Part shown: positions 51,274-60,818 of the stretch, piece by piece
Layout: every line of letters begins with the position of its first letter
Numbering within the stretch: position 1 is the stretch's first letter
Assembly: GCF_014306105.1 (NCBI RefSeq)
Contig: NZ_JACRVF010000005.1
Coordinates: forward strand, 62,001-126,000
Direction of reading: 5' to 3'
DNA from: Pontibacter cellulosilyticus
Lineage (GTDB): Bacteria; Bacteroidota; Bacteroidia; Cytophagales; Hymenobacteraceae
DNA: 64,000 nt
Notes under the pieces: model-generated
Databases searched by the model: none
What the model was told of the DNA's origin: nothing
What the model saw: only the letters and a program-made list of their open reading frames with translations
Made by a program: the position numbers and the translations under genes

Positions 51274-51420
51274 TCATCCCCCTAGCCCCTTCAAAGGGGG
51301 ACATTTTTCTGCTATCGGAAGTCTAAACTTTCTGCTTCGTAGGAAGTCAGGAAGCAAGACACCTACAGTTTAAAGTACTCATACTGAGCATGTCCCCCTT
51401 TGAAGGGTATAGGGGGATGA
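51274..51420. repeat. MITE-like element with 31-bp inverted termini
   Basis: The left arm 51274-51304 (TCATCCCCCTAGCCCC...) and right arm 51390-51420 are reverse complements at 29 of 31 positions. The 85-bp interior has no ORF. Its terminal sequence differs from the CCAACCACCCC family at 33617 and 44655. Confidence 0.75.
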
Positions 51421-51446
51421 TTAAGTATGAGAGGGCAAACTAAACT

Positions 51447-52775
51447 TTATACCTTAGCAGGCTCCTTGACTTCCTCCAGCGGCTCCAACGACTTCTTTCC
51501 CTTTACCATAAACAGGAAAATCAAACCTAAGCCGAAGAACACAATCAAAGCAAGTATGCTGTTGCGCATAGAGCCTGTTATCTGTGCAATGGCACCGTAA
51601 GCCAACGTACCTAATACAATGGATACCTTTTCAGTTACATCATAAAAACTGAAGTATGAGGCATGATCTTGTGTGGTGGAAGGAATAAGCTTTGAATACG
51701 TAGAACGCGACAGAGACTGGATACCTCCCATCACAGAGCCAACAATAGCAGCCAGTACATAAAAATCGAACTGCCCCCGGATAAAGTATGCGCCGATACA
51801 AATGCCTATCCAGATGATAACAGCCACAATAAGTGCCTTGATGTTGCCATACTTACCGGATAGTATAGCAAAGCCATATGCTCCGGCGATAGCCACCAGC
51901 TGTATGATGAGGATGGTAATGATCAGTGCTTCGTCTGGCAGGTTAAGCACTTCAATGCCAAATATCGTAGCAACATACATAACCGTCTGCACACCCATGT
52001 TAAAGAAGAAGTAAGCCAGCAGGTAACGCTTTAACATTGGTAGCTCTTTTACCTGGGCCAGTACTTTCTGCAGCTCCTTAAACCCGTTGAGTATCCAGCT
52101 GCCCTGCGGCCTGCGGTGGTACACATTACCCGGAAGGTGATAGAAGGTGTACTGTGCAAAGGCAAACCACCAAATACCTGTCGTCAGGAAGGCAATCCGT
52201 GGGGGCAACGATGTATTTTCTGGTGCAATACCAAAGATTTCGGGTTTCATGATCATGGCCAGGTTAAATATCAGCAGCAGCACACTACCAATGTACCCCA
52301 TCGAAAAGCCCTTGGCACTAAGCCTGTCATATTGATCTTCGGTGGCAATCTCAGGTAAATATGAATTGTAGAAAACTATACTACCACTAAACCCGATAGA
52401 AGCCAGCACAAAAAGTATAACTGAGATGGTAAAGGTTTCGCGGGTGAAGAAGTATAAGCCGGCACAGGAAAGTGAGCCCAAGTAGCAGAACAGCTGCATA
52501 AACAGCTTTTTGCGCCCGCTGTAATCCGCGATGGCAGTTAAAAGCGGGCTCATGGCTGCAATAATTAGGAACGCTCCCGATATGGCATAAGAGAAAAGAA
52601 CCGAGCTTTCCAGGCTAAAACCAAAGAAGTTAACCATCGAACTGCCATCCGCATTTTTAGCAACTGCGCTGTAGTAGATCGGGAAGATAGTAGAAGTGAT
52701 TACCAGCGAGTAAACTGAGTTGGCCCAATCATAAAAGCACCAGGCACGAGTAACGGTGGGGTTGTTCTTTTCCAT
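51447..52775 (-). CDS. MFS transporter, UMF1/Atg22-like
   Basis: This 442-aa inner-membrane protein has about twelve transmembrane helices. The N-terminus TRAWCFYDWANSVYSLVITS and a later SLSRSTYSKLIPSTTQDHAS followed by YFSFYDVTEK are signatures of the UMF1 (Atg22-like) branch. In fungi Atg22 exports amino acids from the vacuole; the bacterial substrate is not known. It is monocistronic and convergent with the amidohydrolase gene across the inverted repeat. Confidence 0.92.
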   Translation of the reverse strand: MEKNNPTVTRAWCFYDWANSVYSLVITSTIFPIYYSAVAKNADGSSMVNFFGFSLESSVLFSYAISGAFLIIAAMSPLLTAIADYSGRKKLFMQLFCYLGSLSCAGLYFFTRETFTISVILFVLASIGFSGSIVFYNSYLPEIATEDQYDRLSAKGFSMGYIGSVLLLIFNLAMIMKPEIFGIAPENTSLPPRIAFLTTGIWWFAFAQYTFYHLPGNVYHRRPQGSWILNGFKELQKVLAQVKELPMLKRYLLAYFFFNMGVQTVMYVATIFGIEVLNLPDEALIITILIIQLVAIAGAYGFAILSGKYGNIKALIVAVIIWIGICIGAYFIRGQFDFYVLAAIVGSVMGGIQSLSRSTYSKLIPSTTQDHASYFSFYDVTEKVSIVLGTLAYGAIAQITGSMRNSILALIVFFGLGLIFLFMVKGKKSLEPLEEVKEPAKV

Positions 52776-52829
52776 AGTAGAAAAATAAGAAAAAAATTGA
52801 TACCAACACCTTGCTCTGAGCGCATAACC

Positions 52830-54314
52830 TTATTTATTTACCCGTTGTTGTAGCCGCTCCAACACTAACTCCCACAAGTGCTCATACGGAATGATTTCTA
52901 CTTCAGCAACTGGATCACGAGGCGGTGGCGTGCTCTTGAGTTTTTGCAGCAAAGGTGTTGCTTTCTTTTCCAGCCTCTCTCCTTCTTCCTTCATGCTTAG
53001 GATTAAAAGCTTTAAAAATAGCCTTGCCCTATCCCATACTTCACCTTTAAGATACTTGGAGGAGTATTTCCTAAATCGTGATGCGTACAGTTCCATGTCC
53101 TCCGCATCAAGTTTAGGCATCATTTCCAGGTACTCTACAATCAGTAATGGAAGATTAAACCCCTCTTTGTCTTTGGAGAGCAGAGATATTTCGTACTTTC
53201 CTAAATCAGGGATGGCAGCCTCCACAATTTGTTCCTGTGGCAACAACAGTTTTACATATCTAAGATAGAGTGTCCACTTTTCTTTAGAGCTGAATATAGA
53301 GCTCTTAAGCACTCCTTTCTCAACAGCTAATGCACACAGCTGTCTTGTTAAGTTATGATCATTCTTGTGTAGCGATAAGAGCAAATAATTTTCTAAGAAG
53401 GCAAACCAGTTTGGTGTACCCTCCTTTAACTTATCTAAGCACAAGCTTGAGTACTGCAAGCCTTCTTCCAGTTTACCCAGCCTTAAACAGGAGTATACTT
53501 TAATATAATTATTAAAATTTTCGTTAAACCATACTTTATTAATACTGCCGCTTACCAGCAAATCCTCAGCCTCTTTGATCGCAATAAGTATATTTTCATA
53601 ATCACCTAGTACTTCACAATAACCAATGTGTGCTATATGGTAAAAACTGTGGATCCTGGATGAGCCTGTTGTTTGCCAGATATCCTTTAACTTAAGCAAC
53701 AATTCTTTATAATCAGCACCTTGTTTTCTTGTGTTGCTTACGCCAGTGCTTACTTCGAACTTTAACTTGTTAAAAACAATAATCGCTTCACATTCAAACG
53801 CATGCATCCGTGCGTAATGTTGCAGCATTCTAGAACTGTATTCAAACTTGCTTCTATTACTTATTGCAAGCTCTGCTTGTTGCTTTATTTCGTAGGCTTT
53901 AAATAAAACATCGTATAGCTCTATTTTTTGGGCAATGGCGATACTTTGATCGGCAATTTTCTCGGCCAGTAACGGTTCGCCCAACCAAAATAATTTATTA
54001 GCTTGATGAATCAGAAAGGATGCCTCTATATATTTAACATGTCCGATTCTTGTGTGCTTTTCTGATAGCTCTATAAAAGCAATACTATTCAGCAGCTTTT
54101 TACGCAGCCTTGACTTGAGCATCCTATAGCTGGGTGTCAGTCTTTTTTCGCCATATAGGTGCAGGCATACTTCCTCATCTGTTAGTTCGTCGTGATTTCT
54201 TATAAACTGGTACAGCCTTCCCTCAAGGCTAGTATAGTCAGTAGGATCAACTACAGGAAGAACCTTAGAGCCTTCATCTGCAATAATCCTGACTAATCTC
54301 TTTAAATCTTGCAT
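52830..54314 (-). CDS. Large helical-repeat protein, paralog 1
   Basis: This 494-aa soluble protein is almost entirely helical, without signal or membrane segment. After an N-terminal leader, EVCLHLYGEKRLTPSYRMLK followed by SRLRKKLLNSI (about 45-75) looks like a basic helix-turn-helix. The rest (about 80-460) has TPR-like helix pairs such as LAEKIADQSIAIAQKIELYD and LGKLEEGLQYSSLCLDKLKE. It ends VEIIPYEHLWELVLERLQQR, a motif repeated in the next paralog. No named family is recognised. A regulatory or scaffold role is inferred from the fold. Confidence 0.75.
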   Translation of the reverse strand: MQDLKRLVRIIADEGSKVLPVVDPTDYTSLEGRLYQFIRNHDELTDEEVCLHLYGEKRLTPSYRMLKSRLRKKLLNSIAFIELSEKHTRIGHVKYIEASFLIHQANKLFWLGEPLLAEKIADQSIAIAQKIELYDVLFKAYEIKQQAELAISNRSKFEYSSRMLQHYARMHAFECEAIIVFNKLKFEVSTGVSNTRKQGADYKELLLKLKDIWQTTGSSRIHSFYHIAHIGYCEVLGDYENILIAIKEAEDLLVSGSINKVWFNENFNNYIKVYSCLRLGKLEEGLQYSSLCLDKLKEGTPNWFAFLENYLLLSLHKNDHNLTRQLCALAVEKGVLKSSIFSSKEKWTLYLRYVKLLLPQEQIVEAAIPDLGKYEISLLSKDKEGFNLPLLIVEYLEMMPKLDAEDMELYASRFRKYSSKYLKGEVWDRARLFLKLLILSMKEEGERLEKKATPLLQKLKSTPPPRDPVAEVEIIPYEHLWELVLERLQQRVNK

Positions 54315-54340
54315 ATTTTACTAAAGCCGTATGCACAAAA

Positions 54341-55816
54341 TTAATACCTCTGCTGTAGCACTTCCAGGATCAACTCCCACAAATGCTCATAAGGAACAAT
54401 TTCAATTTCTGCGTAAGCATCTCCCGGTGTTGGAGAGTCGATTAATTTCTCCATGTGCTTTCTACCTTTCTTCCGAATACTGTCTGCCTCAAAATCTTCT
54501 GTTACAGCTAGTATAAGCAACTTTAAGAATAGCTTACTTCTAAGACTAAACGTATCTTTCAGGTGGGTATGAATATATTTCTTTAGGCTCTCGATGCGGT
54601 ACAAAAGAGCTTCTATATCCTTTCGTTTAAGGAAGTAAAAGAACTGAAGTATAAGTATGGCTACATTGAATCCCTGTTTGTCTTTACTGTATTCTGGCAG
54701 TGAGAGTAAGTATGGGTTAGTAATATGATTTTGTTTTGAGCTATCATCAACAATAGATAAGTAAGCCTGATAAAGCTGCCAGCGTTCTTTGGCAGCGGCA
54801 GATAACTTTGCATAAAATGTATTACTGAACACTTTATGCAACAACGTTCCTGCCAATTCATATTTCTTGGAATGTATTGCCAACAAGAAATAATTTTCCA
54901 AGTATGCAAACCAGTTATGAGAGTTCTGACTGAACTCTTCCAAGAACTTCTCGGCGTAGACAAGTCCTTTATCATACTTAGCTGCCTTTAAGTGCGCGTA
55001 AACCAGCACATATTTATTGTAGCTTGCATCGAATCTTTGGGCGCAAACCTCTCCGCTCTCAAGTAACTTTTCCGATAACACCGTTAGCTCAACTATTTTT
55101 GCGAAGTCGCCTATCAACTCATTATACCAAATATGTGCTTTGTAGTAGGCGCTAAACGCATCAAAAGTCCGGCTGCTCTTCCAAAGCATTTCCAGTTTAT
55201 CAAGATCTTTTTCAAGCTGGGGTAAGTACTCTCTCCTCGACTTTACTGATTTATTTAACCTGATTCGGATAAGTAAAAATAGGTTCACAGCCTCACTTTC
55301 ATATGCTTTTTTCAGCATTAAAGTATCCAATTGTCGCTTGTTGGCTGTAAAGCTTTTGTAAGCTCCCAGTTCAGAGTTACAGAACAGCAGAATTTCTAAG
55401 GCTGCAATTTTAAAATTGGTAAAGTCGAACTCAGTGGCAATGTTTAGCACCTTTTTCGCATTCAGCTCTGCTAACTTATAGTCTGCCTGCTTTAAAAAGA
55501 GATTGGCATGGTGCAGTAACATGTAACATTCCTGCTCACCTTGTATAAAAGGCTTTACTTTTAGCTTCTGATAATTTACTAGAAACAGGTTATTATAAAA
55601 TTTCTTTTTTATCCTGTGTTTTAGCATCTTGTACCTAACATCGTTAGGGTTGGAATTGTAGAGTTCAAAAGCCGCCTCTTCATCTGTATCATAGCTTTTG
55701 TGCAGCAGCTTCTCCACGAAAAAGCCCTCTTTACCTTTTAAATCTTTATCAGGTAAGGAGCTGGAAGGGCTGTTACAGAATGTTACCATTCTTGAAAGTG
55801 ATATCAGTTCATTCAT
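54341..55816 (-). CDS. Large helical-repeat protein, paralog 2
   Basis: This 491-aa protein has the same plan as the gene 26 nt downstream. An N-terminal EEAAFELYNSNPNDVRYKML followed by KHRIKKKFYNNL (about 47-78) matches the paralog's basic segment. TPR-like repeats follow (FLKQADYKLAELNAKKVLNI, AAKYDKGLVYAEKFLEEF), and the end IEIVPYEHLWELILEVLQQR is nearly identical. The two arose by tandem duplication and are probably co-transcribed. It starts 337 nt from a divergent gene for a small secreted peptide. Confidence 0.75.
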   Translation of the reverse strand: MNELISLSRMVTFCNSPSSSLPDKDLKGKEGFFVEKLLHKSYDTDEEAAFELYNSNPNDVRYKMLKHRIKKKFYNNLFLVNYQKLKVKPFIQGEQECYMLLHHANLFLKQADYKLAELNAKKVLNIATEFDFTNFKIAALEILLFCNSELGAYKSFTANKRQLDTLMLKKAYESEAVNLFLLIRIRLNKSVKSRREYLPQLEKDLDKLEMLWKSSRTFDAFSAYYKAHIWYNELIGDFAKIVELTVLSEKLLESGEVCAQRFDASYNKYVLVYAHLKAAKYDKGLVYAEKFLEEFSQNSHNWFAYLENYFLLAIHSKKYELAGTLLHKVFSNTFYAKLSAAAKERWQLYQAYLSIVDDSSKQNHITNPYLLSLPEYSKDKQGFNVAILILQFFYFLKRKDIEALLYRIESLKKYIHTHLKDTFSLRSKLFLKLLILAVTEDFEADSIRKKGRKHMEKLIDSPTPGDAYAEIEIVPYEHLWELILEVLQQRY

Positions 55817-56153
55817 GGGCTACAGTATAGTAGAGCTAATTATTAAGGTTATGCAGCAACAAGATGTATTCAAAACTAAAGTTACCTTTTATGTGCTTTC
55901 TTCATAAAATTTCAGAAAGTAAGTGAGTAGATTTACGGTTCACCTTACCATTAAGCTATGTTACTTTTGCGACTCTTTGATCTATCAAAAATATAAAGCC
56001 ATATAACTTTATCAAATATTAAGAGTTGACAATATAATAAAATGCAGAGATATATCAATAAATATCAAGTTACTTTTCAAATAAAACTTTCATTTAAAAT
56101 AACATTTATGTAATACATATTTGCAATACCATAACTTAAAAACCTGAAAAATT
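55817..56153. other. Divergent intergenic region
   Basis: This A+T-rich gap lies between the helical-repeat gene (minus) and the small peptide gene (plus). It contains an imperfect -7-like element near the plus-strand start (TACATATTTG at 56115-56124). No ORF or hairpin stands out; it presumably holds two divergent promoters. Confidence 0.4.
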
Positions 56154-56333
56154 ATGTTATCTACTATCATTGCAATAATCATCACCCTAGCGACTGGTAC
56201 AGCTCCTGCTCAGCCTGCACCACAAACTTCTACAACACCTTCAACTGAGACAAAAGAGAAGGATAAGCCAAAAACTTCTACAGATCCTGCATTAGGAACA
56301 TTTGGAGGTACAGGACAGTGGGTAGGTCAGTGA
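56154..56333 (+). CDS. Small secreted peptide (59 aa)
   Basis: ATG to TGA encodes 59 residues. A hydrophobic signal (MLSTIIAIIITLATGTAPAQ, likely cleaved after APA) is followed by a Pro/Thr/Ser/Lys-rich, presumably unstructured stretch of about 25 residues, and a Gly-rich end ALGTFGGTGQWVGQ. It is not similar to anything I know. It sits between two putative helical-repeat regulators and an oligopeptide importer. Its small size and exported, processed form would suit a signalling or structural peptide, which is an inference. Confidence 0.55.
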   Translation: MLSTIIAIIITLATGTAPAQPAPQTSTTPSTETKEKDKPKTSTDPALGTFGGTGQWVGQ

Positions 56334-56403
56334 TTTACCATCTATAGTAAATTTTCTCTATCTTGTCCTCAGTTAAATAGTACCGTTAAGGATCAATATT
56401 TAA

Positions 56404-58119
56404 ATGAGGAAAGCCAGCTTACTTTTACCTATTCTTTTGCTTTTTCTTTGCTTCTGCAGCCAACCGCAACAGGAGCTGAACGAAGTAAAAGTTAGATTTC
56501 CATTAGAACCGGAAACCATCAGCCCAGTTAATTATGCTGATGCTGAGTCACTGCAGATTATAAACCTGCTGTTTCAAAGCCTTTTAGTAGTTGATTTAGA
56601 AGAAGATAAGCTGAAGCCAGCGTTAGTAACTGCCATGCCCGAAATGGTTAGGCAGGACTCACTAACGCTGTTTACTTATGAGATAAGAGATGAAGCCGCC
56701 TGGTCTGACGGGTCTCCTGTAACAGCAGACGACATTGCCTTTACACTAAAGGTACTAAAGGCACCTTTAGTGAACAATGAGCGTGTTAAGCCTCAGGTCG
56801 AGTTTATTCGTGACATAAGGCTCGATAAAACTAACCCCAGAAAGTTTACTTTCGTCTGCGACGGGTATGCTCCAGAAATGGAGCTCCTGACCGGAGATTT
56901 CTTTATACTTCCATCGTACCTGTTCGATCCGCAAGGGCTACTTAAATCGATACAGGTGGCGGAGCTAAGCGACGATCTTTCCGAGCTTGAGAACAATGAG
57001 AACCTGAAGGCTTTTGCTCAGGAGTTTAACGCTATAAACTTTAAGAGCGGCAAAGCCTTTTTACAGGGTAGCGGCGGTTACCTTCTTGATGCTTATTTGC
57101 CTAACCAGCACATTGTGCTAAAGCGAAAGCAGAACTGGTGGGGTAATAATTTAGACCAGGCTCACTTAACGGCACATCCTGATGTTATAAGCTTTCATGT
57201 TATCCCGGATAACACCACAGCTTTACTTGCCTTAAAAAACAAACAGCTAGATGTGTTGGACAACATCTCTGCTGCTGAATTCGATCACCTAAAATCTGAC
57301 AAAAACTTTAAGAACGATTTTACGCTTCATACCCCTGATGCCTACGAATGTACTTATGCAGGTATAAACAGCCGCTTACCTAAGTTCTCGGATAAACGCA
57401 CAAGGCAGGCTATTGCTCATTTGCTCGATGTAAGCGGTATGATCAAGGCATCACAGCAGAACTATGCTACTCCAACTGCAAGTATCATCCCTCCCTCTAT
57501 CAACGAGTATTACAACACCAACCTCAAACCAAGAAGCTACAATCTATCGGAGGCCAAAGCACTGTTGAACGCTGCAGGCTGGAAACAGGAACAGGACGGT
57601 TGGTACAAGACCATCAACGGCAAAAGAACGAAACTTACCATCGATGTAATTTACAGGGCTGGCAATAGCAATTTCGAAAATGCAGCCCTTATCTTTCAGC
57701 AAACTGCTTCCAAAGCTGGCATTCCTGTTACCGTACAGGCTATGGAAGCCAACCTGCTTAGCCAGAAATCTAAGGCGCATGAATTTGATATGTTTTTCCG
57801 CTCTCTTTCAGGCAATCCGTTTGTGTTTAACTTTCAGGGATTGCTGAGCACGTCTGCAGGCGAGTTGGGTGGGCCTAATTATACTGGGTTCGGCAATGAG
57901 CAAAGCGATAAATTGTTAGACGCCATTAATACCGCCGATACACCGGAAAAGAAAGCACAGCGTCTAAAGCAACTCCAGACCATGCTGCACGACGATGCCG
58001 CATTTATTCCATTATACTATCAGAAAGAAAGAATAGCCATCAACAAACGCTTCGACAACGCCAAAATATCAGGACTCTCTCCTAATTATGATGTTAGCGC
58101 GTTTACCCTGAAAAACTAA
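56404..58119 (+). CDS. ABC transporter substrate-binding lipoprotein, peptide/nickel family 5
   Basis: This 571-aa lipoprotein has signal MRKASLLLPILLLFLCFCSQ and a family-5 solute-binding fold: LEPETISPVNYADAESLQII, FTYEIRDEAAWSDGSPVTAD near 95 (the classic W-SDG-P motif), and IAFTLKVLKAP. DppA/OppA-type proteins bind di- or oligopeptides in the periplasm. It is followed after 9 nt by two permease genes. The ligand cannot be read from sequence. Confidence 0.93.
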   Translation: MRKASLLLPILLLFLCFCSQPQQELNEVKVRFPLEPETISPVNYADAESLQIINLLFQSLLVVDLEEDKLKPALVTAMPEMVRQDSLTLFTYEIRDEAAWSDGSPVTADDIAFTLKVLKAPLVNNERVKPQVEFIRDIRLDKTNPRKFTFVCDGYAPEMELLTGDFFILPSYLFDPQGLLKSIQVAELSDDLSELENNENLKAFAQEFNAINFKSGKAFLQGSGGYLLDAYLPNQHIVLKRKQNWWGNNLDQAHLTAHPDVISFHVIPDNTTALLALKNKQLDVLDNISAAEFDHLKSDKNFKNDFTLHTPDAYECTYAGINSRLPKFSDKRTRQAIAHLLDVSGMIKASQQNYATPTASIIPPSINEYYNTNLKPRSYNLSEAKALLNAAGWKQEQDGWYKTINGKRTKLTIDVIYRAGNSNFENAALIFQQTASKAGIPVTVQAMEANLLSQKSKAHEFDMFFRSLSGNPFVFNFQGLLSTSAGELGGPNYTGFGNEQSDKLLDAINTADTPEKKAQRLKQLQTMLHDDAAFIPLYYQKERIAINKRFDNAKISGLSPNYDVSAFTLKN

Positions 58120-58128
58120 CGGCACCCC

Positions 58129-59505
58129 ATGCTGCAGTATACCCTTAAGCGTTTCCTGCTGTCTTTGCCTGCGCTCTGGCTGCTGGTAACGCTTGTATTT
58201 TTACTCAGCAGGCTCTTAACAGGAGTACCCGGTGAAGAGCAAATCTTACAGGATAGCGGCGGATTCTACAGCAAAAGTAGCACAGGAAGCAGAGAGCAGG
58301 CTTACTTGAGTTACCTGGAGCGTACCGGGCAAAACCTTCCGCTTTTTTACTTTTCGGTGCAGGCAAGCCCGGAGCCAGATACACTGCACCTGGTTTATCC
58401 AGCACATCACAGAACTTTCCTGAAGCAGCTTTACTGGCAATACGGCAATCCTGAAGCCGTAAATGCATATTATCAAAGTATAAAAGAACTGGAACTGGCA
58501 CCATCTGCAGCGCAGTATGAAGGCTTACAATTATATATTGACAGACTATATCAGGCTACCGAACCAGCAAGTATAAAACAAACGTTGGCCGCTTTGCCGG
58601 TACGTATACCTGCCCCGCTTGTATCAGAGCTCAAGGCTAAGGCCGCTGGCTTAACGCAGAAACAACAGGCTTATGCTTACCTGCTCCCCTCCTTACGCTG
58701 GCATGGCACCCAAAATCAGTACCATACCTGGTTTGTTAATGTGTTGCAAGGCGACCTCGGTACTTCTTTCCGCGACAATCGGCCTGTTAGTTCTATACTT
58801 TACGAGGCTGTGGCAAACACCTGGTGGTTAATACTAATCAGTATACTTGTTGCCTTTATTGTCTCTTTTGAACTGGGGATGCTGCTTGTAATGCCTCAAA
58901 GTATAAAGCTTCGCAAGCTGTTGCTTCCCGCACTTTTTATCATCGATAGCATTCCGCTGTTCCTGCTGGCTTTGCTCCTGCTCATACTTTTGGCTACACC
59001 GTCCTTTTTGCAACTGTTCCCGGTATTCGGTTTGGGGTACCACAGGATGTCTGGCGGTTCATGGGTAGAGCAGCTTACAGTAGTTTCGCAGTACATGGCG
59101 CTGCCAGCTATCTGCCTTATACTTGGCAACATCCCATACTTAACCAACCTTATTTACCGATCCTTTTCTGAAGAAAGCAAGAAGGAGTACGCCAGAACTG
59201 CCAGGGCAAAAGGCTTTTCTGAACGCCAGGTTATCCGGAAACAACTGCTGCGCAACACGCTACTACCTACCATTACCGTAGTTTCAGATGCATTGCCAGC
59301 TCTTGTGGCAGGGGCTGTGGTAGTAGAAACTATATTTGCCATTCCAGGAGTGGGGCGTTTGTTAGTAGATGCCGTTTTAGCAAGAGATTATCCTATCATA
59401 GTTGCTGTTGTACTGGTGGTGGCAGCTTTCCGGGTAGTTTTATACTTACTGGCCGATGTTTGCTACAGTATTGCCGATCCACGCATTAAGCATGCTGCCT
59501 CATGA
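58129..59505 (+). CDS. Oligopeptide-type ABC permease, OppB/DppB-like with long insert
   Basis: This 458-aa inner-membrane permease is longer than usual (about 310-340 aa). After the first helix (LPALWLLVTLVFLLSRLLTG) there is a periplasmic insert of about 150 residues (roughly 45-200) rich in helices. The conserved VLQGDLGTSFRDNRPVSSIL and five C-terminal helices follow. The cytoplasmic EAA loop is seen in KKEYARTARAKGFSERQVIR. Its stop overlaps the next permease start by 4 nt. The insert is probably a feature of the Cytophagales branch. Confidence 0.92.
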   Translation: MLQYTLKRFLLSLPALWLLVTLVFLLSRLLTGVPGEEQILQDSGGFYSKSSTGSREQAYLSYLERTGQNLPLFYFSVQASPEPDTLHLVYPAHHRTFLKQLYWQYGNPEAVNAYYQSIKELELAPSAAQYEGLQLYIDRLYQATEPASIKQTLAALPVRIPAPLVSELKAKAAGLTQKQQAYAYLLPSLRWHGTQNQYHTWFVNVLQGDLGTSFRDNRPVSSILYEAVANTWWLILISILVAFIVSFELGMLLVMPQSIKLRKLLLPALFIIDSIPLFLLALLLLILLATPSFLQLFPVFGLGYHRMSGGSWVEQLTVVSQYMALPAICLILGNIPYLTNLIYRSFSEESKKEYARTARAKGFSERQVIRKQLLRNTLLPTITVVSDALPALVAGAVVVETIFAIPGVGRLLVDAVLARDYPIIVAVVLVVAAFRVVLYLLADVCYSIADPRIKHAAS

Positions 59506-60584
59506 TACAGTTGTTAAACGACATCAGACAGCTCAGCCAGCAAAAATCAGCTTTTAAAATAGCTATACTTTACCTATTACTGTTGCTGGTATTTATACTT
59601 GTGTTGCCTATACTTCCAATGGCCTATGGCCCAAATGAACTGGATCTACAGTATACGTTTGCAGGCCCTTTTACCAGCGGAACCGATGGCTTGCACTGGC
59701 TGGGAACAGATGCTCTGGGCCGTGACGTGTTATCCAACACACTTTATGGTGCACGTTCTGCGCTGCTCATCAGTGTGCAAGTAATGCTATTCGCTACAGG
59801 GTTGGGGCTGCTACTTGGTATGAGCGCAGGTTATTTGGGGAATAACGGCCTTAAAATAAGTCGGGCTGCCTTACCTGTAACATTGCTGGCGCTGTTTGTT
59901 TTCTTTTATTATGGTGTATATGTGCCGTATAGTCTTGCGAAGACAGCTCTGCCTCTAAAGTATACTTGGTTTAGTTTGCTGCTGCTCTTATTCCTACTTC
60001 TGTTTTTATACAGGCTGCTGTTACCTCTCTTAAAAAAATGGCACGTTGCTGCAGTAACTTCCAGTTTGCCACTGGACTACATAGTGCTTCGCTTGACCGA
60101 GGCTTTTACAAGTATACCCAGGCTGCTGCTTATACTTGCGCTGGCTTCTTTCATGCAGCCATCGGTGCTGTTACTTTCTGTAATTTTTGCTGCCACCTTC
60201 TGGCCCTCCAGTGCCCGTCTGGCAAGGGCAGAAATGTTAAAGATAAAGCAATTACCATATTTCGAAGCTGCACAAAGTCTTGGCGTTACCCCGTTGCACC
60301 TACTCACCAAACATGCTATGCCTAACATGCTGGGCCCTATTATTGTAACGTTTACTTTTGGCGTAGCGGACCTTTTGGCCTTAGAATCCACATTATCTTT
60401 CTTAGGGATAGGTGTTCCGGGTACTTTTGTGAGTTGGGGCAGAACTATTGCTGGTATCCGTACCAATACGTCTGCGTGGTGGCTGGTAGTTTTTCCTGGT
60501 GCTGCACTTGCCACTACTGTTTGGGCTTTACAGACAGTTAGTTTTCATCTTTTAAATTACTTTGAAGAAAGAAAACAACTCTAG
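59502..60584 (+). CDS. Oligopeptide-type ABC permease, OppC/DppC-like
   Basis: The 360-aa second permease subunit has the N-terminal GTDGLHWLGTDALGRDVLSN motif of DppC/OppC and the EAA loop FEAAQSLGVTPLHLLTKHAM. An inserted pair of helices (FYYGVYVPYSLAKTALPL and WFSLLLLLFLLLFLYRLLLP, about 130-180) interrupts the usual order. It overlaps the first permease by 4 nt. No ATP-binding subunit (OppD/OppF) follows, so the ATPases must be encoded elsewhere. Confidence 0.92.
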   Translation: MIQLLNDIRQLSQQKSAFKIAILYLLLLLVFILVLPILPMAYGPNELDLQYTFAGPFTSGTDGLHWLGTDALGRDVLSNTLYGARSALLISVQVMLFATGLGLLLGMSAGYLGNNGLKISRAALPVTLLALFVFFYYGVYVPYSLAKTALPLKYTWFSLLLLLFLLLFLYRLLLPLLKKWHVAAVTSSLPLDYIVLRLTEAFTSIPRLLLILALASFMQPSVLLLSVIFAATFWPSSARLARAEMLKIKQLPYFEAAQSLGVTPLHLLTKHAMPNMLGPIIVTFTFGVADLLALESTLSFLGIGVPGTFVSWGRTIAGIRTNTSAWWLVVFPGAALATTVWALQTVSFHLLNYFEERKQL

Positions 60585-60818
60585 TGCATGTTACTTTTTA
60601 TCACTTTTCATCCCCGGTTTACTACTTCCTTATTTCACTGCTTCTCTCTCTAAAACTGTGTTATGAGCAGTTTAGCATGCGTTTTATTTCCTGATTACGG
60701 CATTATCATGCAGCATACCGCACAAATGCAATGTTACTTTGCAAGGTTAAATTTCCTGTTTACTAACGTATCTACCTGTTATTATTGTATCGAATAAGAA
60801 CCCCAAACCCATCGACAC
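60585..60818 (+). other. Intergenic gap
   Basis: No ORF, repeat or hairpin is evident in this 234-bp gap before the small gene at 60819. Confidence 0.3.

Noticed and set aside
52830-60584. Claiming a proven quorum-sensing system
   Set aside because: Only gene order and size support it. There is no recognised receptor family or conserved peptide motif, so it is kept as a hypothesis.
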